From positions 1 through 64,000 of the forward strand of contig NZ_VORM01000001.1 of NCBI RefSeq assembly GCF_007997225.1: a stretch of DNA of 64,000 nt. The letters run 5' to 3'. The notes beneath the pieces are model-generated. The model worked only from the letters and a program-made list of their open reading frames with translations. It did not search any database and was not told the DNA's origin. Each line of letters starts with the position of its first letter. The first letter of the stretch is position 1. A program made the translations under genes and the position numbers. This stretch comes from Subsaximicrobium wynnwilliamsii (lineage in GTDB: Bacteria; Bacteroidota; Bacteroidia; Flavobacteriales; Flavobacteriaceae). Of the stretch, positions 19,843 through 28,748 are shown piece by piece.

Positions 19843-19882
19843 GTCTTTTTCGTATTTAAAGTTGGAAAATTATTCAGGTTCA

Positions 19883-19890
19883 CAAAGGTA
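19883..19890 (-). promoter_or_regulatory. Possible -7 element for lipoprotein-lipB unit
   Basis: On the minus strand TACCTTTG matches TAnnTTTG and lies about 40 nt before the lipoprotein start codon. A TTTG -33 element at the expected distance is not present, so this is tentative. Confidence 0.4.
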
Positions 19891-19969
19891 AAGATTTTAT
19901 CTCTCCTGAAGATTGAAATTAAAGCGGATCCCTCATTTTCAGTTCCTAAAAAAGTTTTAGTTTAGTGGC

Positions 19970-21043
19970 ATGAAAACTTGGTTCATCATAATGTGCTTCT
20001 GTTGCTTCGGAAACTTGCTATACGCACAACATTGTTTCAATGGTTATATCGATAATGAGCGCTGGCACAATGAGGTATATCTTTCTGTAATTGATGATTA
20101 TAGAACCTTGAAAGGCATCAATGATGAGCAGATCATTTCTAAAGCCATTTCTAACGCGCAAGGCTACTTCGAATTTCATGGGAACCAATTGGAAGGCAGC
20201 AATAAAATCTACAAGCTCCACGTTGATAATTGCTCCGATGGCGATCATGAGGCCAACCATTTTGAAGGCTACTGCAAAGACAGCAAGGATATCCTGTTCA
20301 TCGCCAAAAGCGGGGATACCATCAACTTTCCGCTTGGTTTTGAAGATCAGGTGTTTTGTAATGTGAAATCTACAAATGCGAAAACCTCGGCCTTTATCAA
20401 GATCGACTCCTTAAAGGAAGACATGCGTTTTGATTATGCTGAATACCGAAGCAAGGCCAACCGAAATCTCAACAACAACAAATGGTTCAAGGCACTTCAT
20501 GAGTATGGAAAATCACTGAAGGAACCTCTGGCAGAACTTTATATTTACGCTTACCTCTCTGACCGAAGCAATAACCTCCACGGTTATTATTTGGAAGACC
20601 TAAAGGTTAACACCTATTACGAGCATTTGTTAGAACGCCTTAAAACGGCCTATCCCAATTCTAGCTACACCAAGCAATACGAAGCAGAATTGAACGCAGA
20701 CAAGTACATCATCTCTGCCATAAGTTCAGAAAAACCCGCGTTTAAATGGATGTATCTGGTTTTGGGATTGCTGCTGCTTTCCCTAATTACAAATGCCTAT
20801 TTCTTGTATTCAGCAAAAAAAATAAAACCTAAATCCAAAACCGACGTTAAAGAACAACTCACCCCACAGGAGCTTAATGTTTTGGACCTTTTACTTAAGG
20901 AATACTCCAATAAAGCCATTGCCGATACGCTCTTTGTGAGCGTCTCTACCATTAAAACCCACATCAACAACATTTACAAGAAACTAAATGTCAACTCCAG
21001 GGATAAGGTTAAATCACTGTTTAATAGTGAATTAACAAAATAA
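19970..21043 (+). CDS. Membrane-anchored LuxR-type transcriptional regulator
   Basis: A 357-residue protein with an unusual order: signal sequence (1-19, ending LLYAQ), an extracytoplasmic region (about 20-260) with several Cys residues and a helical part, one transmembrane segment (about 262-283, YLVLGLLLLSLITNAYFLY), then a cytoplasmic GerE/LuxR helix-turn-helix (about 297-350: LTPQELNVLDLLLKEYSNKAIADTLFVSVSTIKTHI). It should be a one-component sensor-regulator that couples a periplasmic signal to DNA binding while tethered to the inner membrane. The ligand is unknown. It is divergent from the lipoprotein-lipB unit and just upstream of a DUF1573 gene on the same strand. Confidence 0.85.
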   Translation: MKTWFIIMCFCCFGNLLYAQHCFNGYIDNERWHNEVYLSVIDDYRTLKGINDEQIISKAISNAQGYFEFHGNQLEGSNKIYKLHVDNCSDGDHEANHFEGYCKDSKDILFIAKSGDTINFPLGFEDQVFCNVKSTNAKTSAFIKIDSLKEDMRFDYAEYRSKANRNLNNNKWFKALHEYGKSLKEPLAELYIYAYLSDRSNNLHGYYLEDLKVNTYYEHLLERLKTAYPNSSYTKQYEAELNADKYIISAISSEKPAFKWMYLVLGLLLLSLITNAYFLYSAKKIKPKSKTDVKEQLTPQELNVLDLLLKEYSNKAIADTLFVSVSTIKTHINNIYKKLNVNSRDKVKSLFNSELTK

Positions 21044-21139
21044 ATCGTGGTACTAGTCCCTATTTCCAACCTCGTTATTTAGGCATTTAGAAAGATTATG
21101 GTCAGATTTGTCTTTCTATAAACCACAAACCCTTCAAAG

Positions 21140-21580
21140 ATGAATGCAATAAAAAACAATTTGAAAGCAGTAAGCACTTCACTCGTATTGGTATGCCTAT
21201 TCATGAGTAGCATGATGATGGCACAAACCGAAACCATTGAAAAAGCAGCAACTAATGATGTATTGGGAGTATTAAGTTTTGAAAACGAGACCATTGATTA
21301 CGGCACCATCCAACAAAACGCCGATGGCGTTCGCATTTTTAAATTCACAAATACTGGCGAAGCGCCCATTGTGATTAGCAAAGTAAAAAGCTCATGTGGC
21401 TGCACGGTACCAACTTATCCAAAAACTGCGATTCTTCCCGGTGAGACTTCAGAAATCAGCGTAAAATATGCCACCAATCGCATTGGAGCTTTCAAAAAAA
21501 CAATAACAATTACGTCTAACGCCTCCGAAGCCAATAAAATATTGAGAATCAAAGGCAATGTATTGAAAAGCGATAGCTAA
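21140..21580 (+). CDS. DUF1573 domain protein
   Basis: A 146-residue exported protein. The signal peptide is about 28 residues (CLFMSSMMMAQ). The mature part is a single Ig-like DUF1573 domain with the hallmark VISKVKSSCGCTVPTYP and PGETSEISVKYATNRIGAFKKTITITSNA. Members are common in Bacteroidota, and their role is unknown. It lies 96 bp downstream of the LuxR-type regulator and could be co-transcribed or a target of it. Confidence 0.88.
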   Translation: MNAIKNNLKAVSTSLVLVCLFMSSMMMAQTETIEKAATNDVLGVLSFENETIDYGTIQQNADGVRIFKFTNTGEAPIVISKVKSSCGCTVPTYPKTAILPGETSEISVKYATNRIGAFKKTITITSNASEANKILRIKGNVLKSDS

Positions 21581-21973
21581 TCATAAAATGCAATGACATC
21601 AATTCGGGACCGACAAGTTGGGAACGATTAATAGCAGTTTGATTATTAGATCTTCAAAATTTTGAAATTTCAGAATGGCGAAGGTCTTTTTTTCGTTTAT
21701 AAAAATGCAATAGCTACTGTAAACTCAAACTTGATAAGGTTTAAATGCTTTTTATTAAGACGCTCAGCAGCGATTTTACAGCCATACAAAACGCTCCGTA
21801 AATTGACAAAACATCTGTTTATCAATTAGTTGAAAACATGCTTTAGTCCTTTTACCTAGTGATCATAACTGCAGTCGGGCTGGTCTTGATCATCAATCGA
21901 ACAGTCGCTATAAAAAAGGGCTTCGATAATTACTTCAAAAACTGTAATTTCGTAACTTCAAAAAACATATAGC
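21581..21973. other. Spacer before lysS, nothing recognised
   Basis: A 393-bp AT-rich gap. I find no ORF with coding character, no tRNA and no strong hairpin. It should hold the lysS promoter, but no exact TAnnTTTG was found; ACTGTAATTTCG about 25 bp before the lysS start is the nearest approximation. Confidence 0.4.
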
Positions 21974-23665
21974 ATGCAGCTTTCAGAAGTAGAATTGGTA
22001 CGACGCGAGAAACTCGCCAAATTGAGGGAATTGGGTATAAATCCTTATCCCGCAGAATCCTTTGAGGTGGATCATACCGCCGCACAAATAAAGGAGCATT
22101 ACGAAGAGGGCAAGAAAACAATCATCGCAGGAAGATTGATGACCCGTCGCATACAGGGTAACGCGAGTTTTGCGGAGTTGCAAGATAGCACTGGTCGCAT
22201 CCAAGTGTATTTTAATCGGGACGAAATCTGCACCGGAGAGGATAAAAGCAAATACAACGAAATTTATAAAAAATTGCTAGATATTGGCGATTTCATTGGT
22301 ATAGAAGGCGAACTTTTCACCACCAAAGTAGGCGAAAAAACGGTAATGGTCAAAGACTTTACCTTGTTGAGTAAAGCATTAAAGCCTTTGCCACAGCCAA
22401 GAGTGGATGCCGAGGGCAAGGTGCATGATGCCTTTACCGATCCAGAACAACGCTACCGCCAACGATATGCTGATTTGGTGGTCAATCCCAAAGTTAAGGA
22501 TGTATTTATTAAGCGTAGCAAGCTGTTCACTGCCATGCGCGACTTTTTTAATGATTCGGGCTACTTTGAGGTTGAAACTCCTATTCTTCAGCCCATTCCG
22601 GGAGGCGCAGCAGCAAAACCTTTTGTGACTCACCATAACAGTTTGGACATTCCCTTATATATGAGAATTGCCAATGAACTTTATCTAAAACGCCTCATTG
22701 TGGGCGGATTTGAAGGCGTGTACGAATTCTCCAAAAACTTTAGGAACGAAGGGATGGACCGCACCCATAATCCGGAATTTACCGCCATGGAAATCTACGT
22801 GGCTTACAAAGATTACAATTGGATGATGGATTTTTGCGAGCGTTTGTTAGAGCATTGCGCCATGGCAGTTAACGGCACCACCAAAGCCACTTATGGCGAG
22901 CATCATATCGATTTCAAGGCACCTTACGCACGAGTGACCATGGCCGATTCCATCAAGCACTTCACAGGCTTTGAGATCACAGGTAAAACCGAGGCCGAAA
23001 TACGCCAAGCGGCCAAAGACATGAACATCAGCGTTGATGACACCATGGGCAAAGGCAAATTGATTGATGAGATCTTCGGAGAAAAATGCGAAGGCAACTA
23101 CATACAGCCTACTTTCATAACCGATTATCCCAAGGAAATGAGCCCCTTGTGCAAGGAACACCGTGAAAACCCAGAACTGACCGAACGTTTTGAACTCATG
23201 GTCTGCGGTAAGGAAATCGCGAACGCCTATTCAGAATTGAACGACCCTATTGATCAACGTGAACGTTTTGAAGCCCAATTGAAACTTGCCGCAAAAGGTG
23301 ACGACGAAGCCACTGCATTTATAGATGAAGATTTTTTACGTGCCTTAGAATACGGGATGCCACCATCATCGGGCATGGGCATTGGCATGGATCGCTTGAT
23401 TATGTTCTTGACCAATAACCAAAGTATCCAGGAAGTTTTGTTCTTTCCGCAGATGCGTCCAGAAAAGAAACAAGTGGAATTGAGCGAGAACGAGAAAGAA
23501 GTCTTTCAACTTTTGAAAGGGAATTCACCCATGGACTTGAATGCCTTAAAAGCAGAATCTGGATTGAGCAATAAAAAATGGGACAAGACCATCAAAGGAT
23601 TGACCGCTAAAAAAGTGGTCAACGTTGCCAAGAACGATGAAGGTTTGTTCGTTGAAATGCTCTAA
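21974..23665 (+). CDS. lysS: Lysyl-tRNA synthetase, class II
   Basis: A 563-residue class II LysRS. It has an N-terminal OB-fold anticodon-binding domain (about 55-150, IIAGRLMTRRIQGNASFAELQD), motif 2 (FRNEGMDRTHNPEFTAMEIY) and motif 3 (GMGIGMDRLIMFLTNN). About 60 residues follow the normal C-terminus of the enzyme (EVFQLLKGNSPMDLNALKAESGLSNKKWDKTIKGL), forming a small helical domain as in other Bacteroidota LysRS. It is monocistronic, closed by a terminator 25 bp downstream. Confidence 0.96.
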   Translation: MQLSEVELVRREKLAKLRELGINPYPAESFEVDHTAAQIKEHYEEGKKTIIAGRLMTRRIQGNASFAELQDSTGRIQVYFNRDEICTGEDKSKYNEIYKKLLDIGDFIGIEGELFTTKVGEKTVMVKDFTLLSKALKPLPQPRVDAEGKVHDAFTDPEQRYRQRYADLVVNPKVKDVFIKRSKLFTAMRDFFNDSGYFEVETPILQPIPGGAAAKPFVTHHNSLDIPLYMRIANELYLKRLIVGGFEGVYEFSKNFRNEGMDRTHNPEFTAMEIYVAYKDYNWMMDFCERLLEHCAMAVNGTTKATYGEHHIDFKAPYARVTMADSIKHFTGFEITGKTEAEIRQAAKDMNISVDDTMGKGKLIDEIFGEKCEGNYIQPTFITDYPKEMSPLCKEHRENPELTERFELMVCGKEIANAYSELNDPIDQRERFEAQLKLAAKGDDEATAFIDEDFLRALEYGMPPSSGMGIGMDRLIMFLTNNQSIQEVLFFPQMRPEKKQVELSENEKEVFQLLKGNSPMDLNALKAESGLSNKKWDKTIKGLTAKKVVNVAKNDEGLFVEML

Positions 23666-23689
23666 CCAAATTAGTTTTTTTAAAAAGCA

Positions 23690-23724
23690 AAAAGCATAAT
23701 TTCATGGAAGTTATGCTTTTTTTT
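23690..23724 (+). terminator. Intrinsic terminator of lysS
   Basis: AAAAGCATAA (23690-23699) pairs perfectly with TTATGCTTTT (23711-23720) around an 11-nt loop, followed by further Ts. It lies 25 bp after the lysS stop codon. Confidence 0.85.
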
Positions 23725-23825
23725 AGGCCTTCAATCTAGTTAAAATCATCTTAAAACCAGGCTAAAAGTTCCGTTATGCGCTAAGTTTAAGTATTTTCAT
23801 GGCATCATTTTAAAAACCAATCATC

Positions 23826-26312
23826 TTGAAAAAACTTTCCATTAAACTGCTCTTTGCAGTTTCCGTATGCGTTATGGTATCTTGTAATACCACAAAAAAA
23901 GCAGCAGCATCTGCTGAGGCTGAAAAATCCAAATCAGATTCTGAGAAAAAAGCCGGCAAGGATGACCCCAAACCTTATGATAAGGTCATCACAAAAGAAG
24001 CTATAAGTGACTCTGGTTTATTTACCGTTCACAAGCTGGATGAAAAATACTTTTACGAAATTCCAGATTCGCTATTTGACCGAGAGATGCTCATGGTCAC
24101 AAGAATCGCCAAAACCGCGAGTGGACTAGGCTTTGGTGGTGGAAAACAGAACGAGCAAGTGCTGCGTTGGCAAAAAATGGATAAAAAAGTAGTCTTGAGA
24201 GTGGTTTCCTATAATGTGGTGGCTTCCGATTCATTACCAATTAGTGAAGCCGTGGCCAACTCTAATTTTGAGCCCGTACTTTATACGTTTCCGATAGAAG
24301 CCTTCAGCAAGGATAGCACAAGCACTGTAATAGACGCAACGCCTTTATTCGAAAAAGATGTGCAATCCCTTGGCTTGCCTTCCTTCCGAAGAAAACCTTA
24401 TAAAGTCACAAAATTGGAAAGTGACAAATCCTTTATCGAGGCTATTAAGAGTTACCCCCGCAATATCGAGGCTAGAAGCGTAAAGACCTATGCTGCCGGA
24501 GAACCTCCTTCCAATTCGAGTACGGGAACCATCTCCATAGAAATCAACAATTCCATGATTTTGTTGCCAGACAGCCCAATGAAGCGTCGTTATTTTGATG
24601 AGCGCGTGGGCTGGTTTACAAGTAGCCAAACCGATTATGGGCTAGAAGCCCAAAGAAGCAAAGAACTTGAATACTTAGACCGCTGGAGATTGGAGGTCAA
24701 GGATGAAGATATTGAGAAATTCAACCGCGGGGAGCTTGTAGTGCCTAAAAAACAAATTGTCTATTACATTGACAGAGCAACACCTTACAAATGGCGCGAA
24801 TACATCAAACAAGGGATTGAAGATTGGCAAGTCGCCTTTGAGGCTGCAGGCTTTAAGGAGGCCATAATCGCCAAAGATCCACCAAGCGCTGAGGAAGATC
24901 CAGAATGGAGCCCAGAAGATGTGCGCTACTCGGTAGTGCGATATTTAGCCTCACCAATTCCCAATGCCAATGGGCCTCATGTGAGCGATCCAAGAACTGG
25001 TGAGATTTTGGAAAGTGACATTAACTGGTACCACAACGTGATGACTTTATTACGTGGTTGGTTTTTTGTGCAAACCGCAGCAATCAATACCGAAGCCCAG
25101 AGTCCGGAATTTAGAGACGATGTCATGGGGAGACTCATCCGTTTTGTGTCTTCGCACGAAGTTGGGCACACTTTAGGCTTACCACATAACATGGGAAGTA
25201 GTGTTGCCTATCCCGTGGAAAGCTTACGTGATGCCGAGTTTACCAAGAAAAACGGAACTGCGCCCTCTATCATGGATTATGCACGTTTCAATTACGTCGC
25301 CCAACCTGGAGATGAAGGTGTTGCCTTAATGCCAGATATTGGCACTTATGATAAATACGCCATTTCTTGGGGTTACAGACCAATTTTCGATAAAACCGCG
25401 GAAGAAGAAAAACCCATTTTGAACGAATGGATCATGAAGCATGCCGGCGACCCAATGTACCGATTTGGGCATCAACAAGCAGGCGATGTGGTAGATCCAA
25501 GTTCACAAACCGAAGATTTAGGAGATGACGCCATGTTGGCCAGTTCTTACGGCATAAAAAACCTGAAACGCATTGTGCCCAACCTAATTACTTGGACTAC
25601 AGAAGACGGCGAAGATTATGACGATCTTGAGTACATGTACGGACAGGTCGTTGCCCAGTTCAATCGCTATATGGGCCATGTCTCCAACAATATTGGTGGT
25701 GTTTATGAAATATACAAGACTGCCGATCAAGAAGGTGCGGTTTATACGCCAGTTGCCAAGGAAAAACAAGCAGAAGCAATGCAGTTCATTCAGGATAACT
25801 TATTTACAACTCCAGAATGGCTCTTGGATGAAACTATTTTCAACCGGATTGAATTTTCAGGTTCTGTAGAACGCGTTCGCGGATTGCAAGAACGCACACT
25901 TAACAACATCCTCGATTTAGGAAAAATGCAGCGTTTGACTGAAGCTGAAACTTTTAATGGCGAAGATGCCTATGCTTTGACCGATATGATGAGCGACTTG
26001 CGAAATGGCGTTTGGAGCGAATTGCAAAGCGGAAAAACCATCGATACTTACAGACGCAACCTGCAACGCGCTTATATTGATCGCATGGCATTTTTAATGA
26101 CTGCCAAAGACAAAAGCGGACGCTCAAACAGCACTTATGTAAAAGCTACGGCGGTCAACGCTAGCCAATCGGATATTAGACCGATTGTGAGAGCCGAACT
26201 AAAATCCTTAAGCAGGTCGTTGAAAGCGGCTAGAGGCGCAGATACGATGAGTAAAATTCACATTGCCGATGCCCTTGAACGTGTTGATATGATTTTGAAT
26301 CCCAATGGATAG
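23826..26312 (+). CDS. Zinc-dependent metalloprotease lipoprotein (DUF5117/DUF4953 type)
   Basis: An 828-residue exported protease of a Bacteroidota family annotated as zinc-dependent metalloprotease. It has a lipobox at Cys20 (VMVSC), a low-complexity Lys/Ala/Ser linker, an N-terminal beta-rich domain (about 60-300), then a metzincin-like active site HEVGHTLGLPH (about 443-453) with three His ligands, followed by SIMDYARFNYVAQPGD as a candidate Met-turn. The C-terminal third is helical. The start is TTG, chosen because the signal peptide begins directly there. The substrate is unknown. It is monocistronic, bounded by terminators on both sides. Confidence 0.88.
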   Translation: MKKLSIKLLFAVSVCVMVSCNTTKKAAASAEAEKSKSDSEKKAGKDDPKPYDKVITKEAISDSGLFTVHKLDEKYFYEIPDSLFDREMLMVTRIAKTASGLGFGGGKQNEQVLRWQKMDKKVVLRVVSYNVVASDSLPISEAVANSNFEPVLYTFPIEAFSKDSTSTVIDATPLFEKDVQSLGLPSFRRKPYKVTKLESDKSFIEAIKSYPRNIEARSVKTYAAGEPPSNSSTGTISIEINNSMILLPDSPMKRRYFDERVGWFTSSQTDYGLEAQRSKELEYLDRWRLEVKDEDIEKFNRGELVVPKKQIVYYIDRATPYKWREYIKQGIEDWQVAFEAAGFKEAIIAKDPPSAEEDPEWSPEDVRYSVVRYLASPIPNANGPHVSDPRTGEILESDINWYHNVMTLLRGWFFVQTAAINTEAQSPEFRDDVMGRLIRFVSSHEVGHTLGLPHNMGSSVAYPVESLRDAEFTKKNGTAPSIMDYARFNYVAQPGDEGVALMPDIGTYDKYAISWGYRPIFDKTAEEEKPILNEWIMKHAGDPMYRFGHQQAGDVVDPSSQTEDLGDDAMLASSYGIKNLKRIVPNLITWTTEDGEDYDDLEYMYGQVVAQFNRYMGHVSNNIGGVYEIYKTADQEGAVYTPVAKEKQAEAMQFIQDNLFTTPEWLLDETIFNRIEFSGSVERVRGLQERTLNNILDLGKMQRLTEAETFNGEDAYALTDMMSDLRNGVWSELQSGKTIDTYRRNLQRAYIDRMAFLMTAKDKSGRSNSTYVKATAVNASQSDIRPIVRAELKSLSRSLKAARGADTMSKIHIADALERVDMILNPNG

Positions 26313-26315
26313 AAG

Positions 26316-26350
26316 GATTGACGATTGACGATTGACGATTGACGATTGAC
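26316..26350. repeat. Perfect GATTGAC heptamer array (5 copies)
   Basis: Five exact tandem copies of GATTGAC start 3 bp after the stop codon of the zinc metalloprotease gene. The same unit occurs at 17400-17428 at the same position relative to another gene. Confidence 0.85.
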
Positions 26351-26376
26351 GAATTTTAAGAACATCATGATAATAT

Positions 26377-26405
26377 AAAAGCCCCAACTTAATTTGGGGC
26401 TTTTT
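26377..26405 (+). terminator. Intrinsic terminator of metalloprotease gene
   Basis: AAAAGCCCCAA pairs with TTGGGGCTTTT around a 6-nt loop and is followed by TATTTA. It could also work leftward because of the A-run on the left side. The rest of the spacer to 26741 (about 335 bp) shows no gene or clear structure. Confidence 0.85.
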
Positions 26406-26741
26406 ATTTAGAAAATTTTTTTGAATGTCTTCGGAATAGCAAACACGATTCTACTTTCAAAACCATAAGAAACTGAAGATAACTTCTAATATACGGCATT
26501 GGTTTTCATCGAGTAGCACAAGCGCACCATTGCCTATTCAAGCCTTGGCCAATAGTCTAAGATGCCTGCAACAAATAATTTGTTCGTGGATAGCATTTGT
26601 AGATAGCATGTAAAACCAGCGTCGTTTTGCTTTCTTTCCAACCTTCGAGGCTGGATGGGGTGGTTTTGGCAAACACCTAACTCATTCTAACAAAATCTCA
26701 TCCTAAGCAATCGTGCATCAATTTAGAAGTTTTGCTTAATT

Positions 26742-28748
26742 TCACAAGGTTTTCGTAAGCACCACTTTTTCTTTCTCCTTTTTTACCAAGACTTCAAAAA
26801 ACTCTTTCAGAAAAGGATAATAGGTAGATGCCACTATTGGGGTGTTCAAGTCATAATCCACAGCGATCTGTATGGCATTTGCATCACTTTGAATGAGATA
26901 CTTGAAAGTACCTAGATCATTTGGGAGCTCAAGCACCACAGATTCTGGCAAACTTTCTACTTGATACCCTTCAGGGATGAGAATATTGATTTTATAGGCG
27001 GAACCCGAAGGGTACCCAAAATCTACAGGGAATTCCCTGGATTCGAGTTTAAACGGATTTTCATTTTGTGTGAAAAAGAGCATTGGCGACAGGAACAATT
27101 TATCGCCTATCACTTCCAATTGATTATCTGTAGAAAAAGAATATGCCAAAATCAACGGTTTTGACAACTCCAAGTCATTGGTAGCTTCAAACCCCGATAC
27201 CTCAATCCCACCATAGTCATTCTCAAGGGACTCCAAAAACTCATCTCTGTTTTTGTCCAGTAATGACATTCTATAATTTACGGCATCGTGATTTGTTTTA
27301 AACGTTCTGATCTTGCCTGTAATTGTGCCATCGCCTTCTAGGCTTACGTTCATGAATGTTTTGGTTTCAGCCTTCAACTTAGGGTAAAGATCCACCAATG
27401 CACTACTGCCATGCTCTCTAATAATTCGACCTTCCCAATTCAATGTTCTAAATGGTAGAATATTTGGGGTACTATACATGGAAGTGGCATCGAACAAAAC
27501 CACTTGATTCTCTAACTCTATGGCACTAATCACATAGTTATAACCTTCTCTGGTCGGGAACAAAGGCACACCGTTATTTCTCGAACTCACTAAAACAGGG
27601 TTGGCTTTAAGCCCTGCATATCTGAGCATAGCGGTAAGCATTAAGTTTATTTCGGCTACATTGCCAACATGGTCTTTATAGGCACTCCTAACGCCAACAT
27701 CTGTGTATTTGCCATAGTAACCGTTCCATTTAACATTGGCCTTTACATGATTGAAAATGAGTGCGGCTTTTTCCATGGGCACGCTTGTGTTGGCTAACAA
27801 TGCATCCAAATCTTTTTCGAAGTAATTCGATTTGTCTAGTTCACCCCCAAAATTATCACTTTTATAAATCGTTTTTACAACATCATCCCAGGTAGTGGAG
27901 TAATACGAAATGGGATCATTTGGGAATTTGGTCCAGGATAATTCATATTTTACAGAGGCGCGGTAATTATCTATATTGTTCACATAAGGCTCATCTCTAA
28001 GCGCAGGTACATTATCCAATTCATACTTGGATGTGGTAATACTATATTGTTTTTTGGAATAGCTCATTCTAGAACTCACGACCGCACCGCTAGTTCTTGT
28101 TCTATTCGCGAAATTAATGGTTCCTGTTTTCCTTCCAGATTTTGGGGATACCGGCAAATAGCCTTTTGTATTTAGTTTATAGCTGAAGTATTCGGGCGAT
28201 TCAAAGCTCATTTCCAACTTTTTGATCGGCACTTCGGCCTGCAACTCAAATTCATCAATGCTTGATATAAATGGGGATATGATATCGTATTTATATTCAA
28301 TCACACAACCCGCTTTGATATCTGGCAAAGTGAAAGCCACTTCTTTAGTGTATTTGGATTTTTCATTTTCGAAGATCCCATCTTTTCTAAGTTTGGTATC
28401 TTCAACCTTACCATCAACCAAATCGTAGGTGTACCCTTTTAAACTCTCATACTTCTCCCTAGAAGAGCCATCTTCATGGAGCCAGAACTTTTTAGTGGCA
28501 AAATCGAAACCTTCTTGATTGTAAATTTTTATGCGTTCGTGAATTTCGGTCTTGAGAGAGAAACCTTCGTCCTGCATATAAGTGAAATAGGTTCTTCTGT
28601 ACTTGTATAAATAGGTGGCACTTGCTGAAGAGTCATTGGGGTTGAATTGCTCCTCTAACTCCGCTTTGCTTACTTCGCCAAATTCATAATCTTGCGAATA
28701 GGTCATCGATCCTAAGAGAAAAATGATAATGCAGGTTATTTTTTTCAT
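26742..28748 (-). CDS. DUF3857 / transglutaminase-like protein lacking catalytic residues
   Basis: A 668-residue exported protein: signal peptide (1-18), DUF3857 domain (about 55-230), transglutaminase-like domain (about 260-430) and a beta-rich C-terminal part. The usual catalytic-Cys block (GDCKD in active members) reads KDHVGNVAEINLMLTAMLRYAGL, with no Cys. The usual His block (NHVI) reads NYVI; only the Asp (LFDATS) remains. It is therefore probably not an active transglutaminase or protease but a binding partner. Its start overlaps the stop of the upstream DUF3857 gene by 4 bp (28745-28748), so the two are translationally coupled. Confidence 0.85.
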   Translation of the reverse strand: MKKITCIIIFLLGSMTYSQDYEFGEVSKAELEEQFNPNDSSASATYLYKYRRTYFTYMQDEGFSLKTEIHERIKIYNQEGFDFATKKFWLHEDGSSREKYESLKGYTYDLVDGKVEDTKLRKDGIFENEKSKYTKEVAFTLPDIKAGCVIEYKYDIISPFISSIDEFELQAEVPIKKLEMSFESPEYFSYKLNTKGYLPVSPKSGRKTGTINFANRTRTSGAVVSSRMSYSKKQYSITTSKYELDNVPALRDEPYVNNIDNYRASVKYELSWTKFPNDPISYYSTTWDDVVKTIYKSDNFGGELDKSNYFEKDLDALLANTSVPMEKAALIFNHVKANVKWNGYYGKYTDVGVRSAYKDHVGNVAEINLMLTAMLRYAGLKANPVLVSSRNNGVPLFPTREGYNYVISAIELENQVVLFDATSMYSTPNILPFRTLNWEGRIIREHGSSALVDLYPKLKAETKTFMNVSLEGDGTITGKIRTFKTNHDAVNYRMSLLDKNRDEFLESLENDYGGIEVSGFEATNDLELSKPLILAYSFSTDNQLEVIGDKLFLSPMLFFTQNENPFKLESREFPVDFGYPSGSAYKINILIPEGYQVESLPESVVLELPNDLGTFKYLIQSDANAIQIAVDYDLNTPIVASTYYPFLKEFFEVLVKKEKEKVVLTKTL

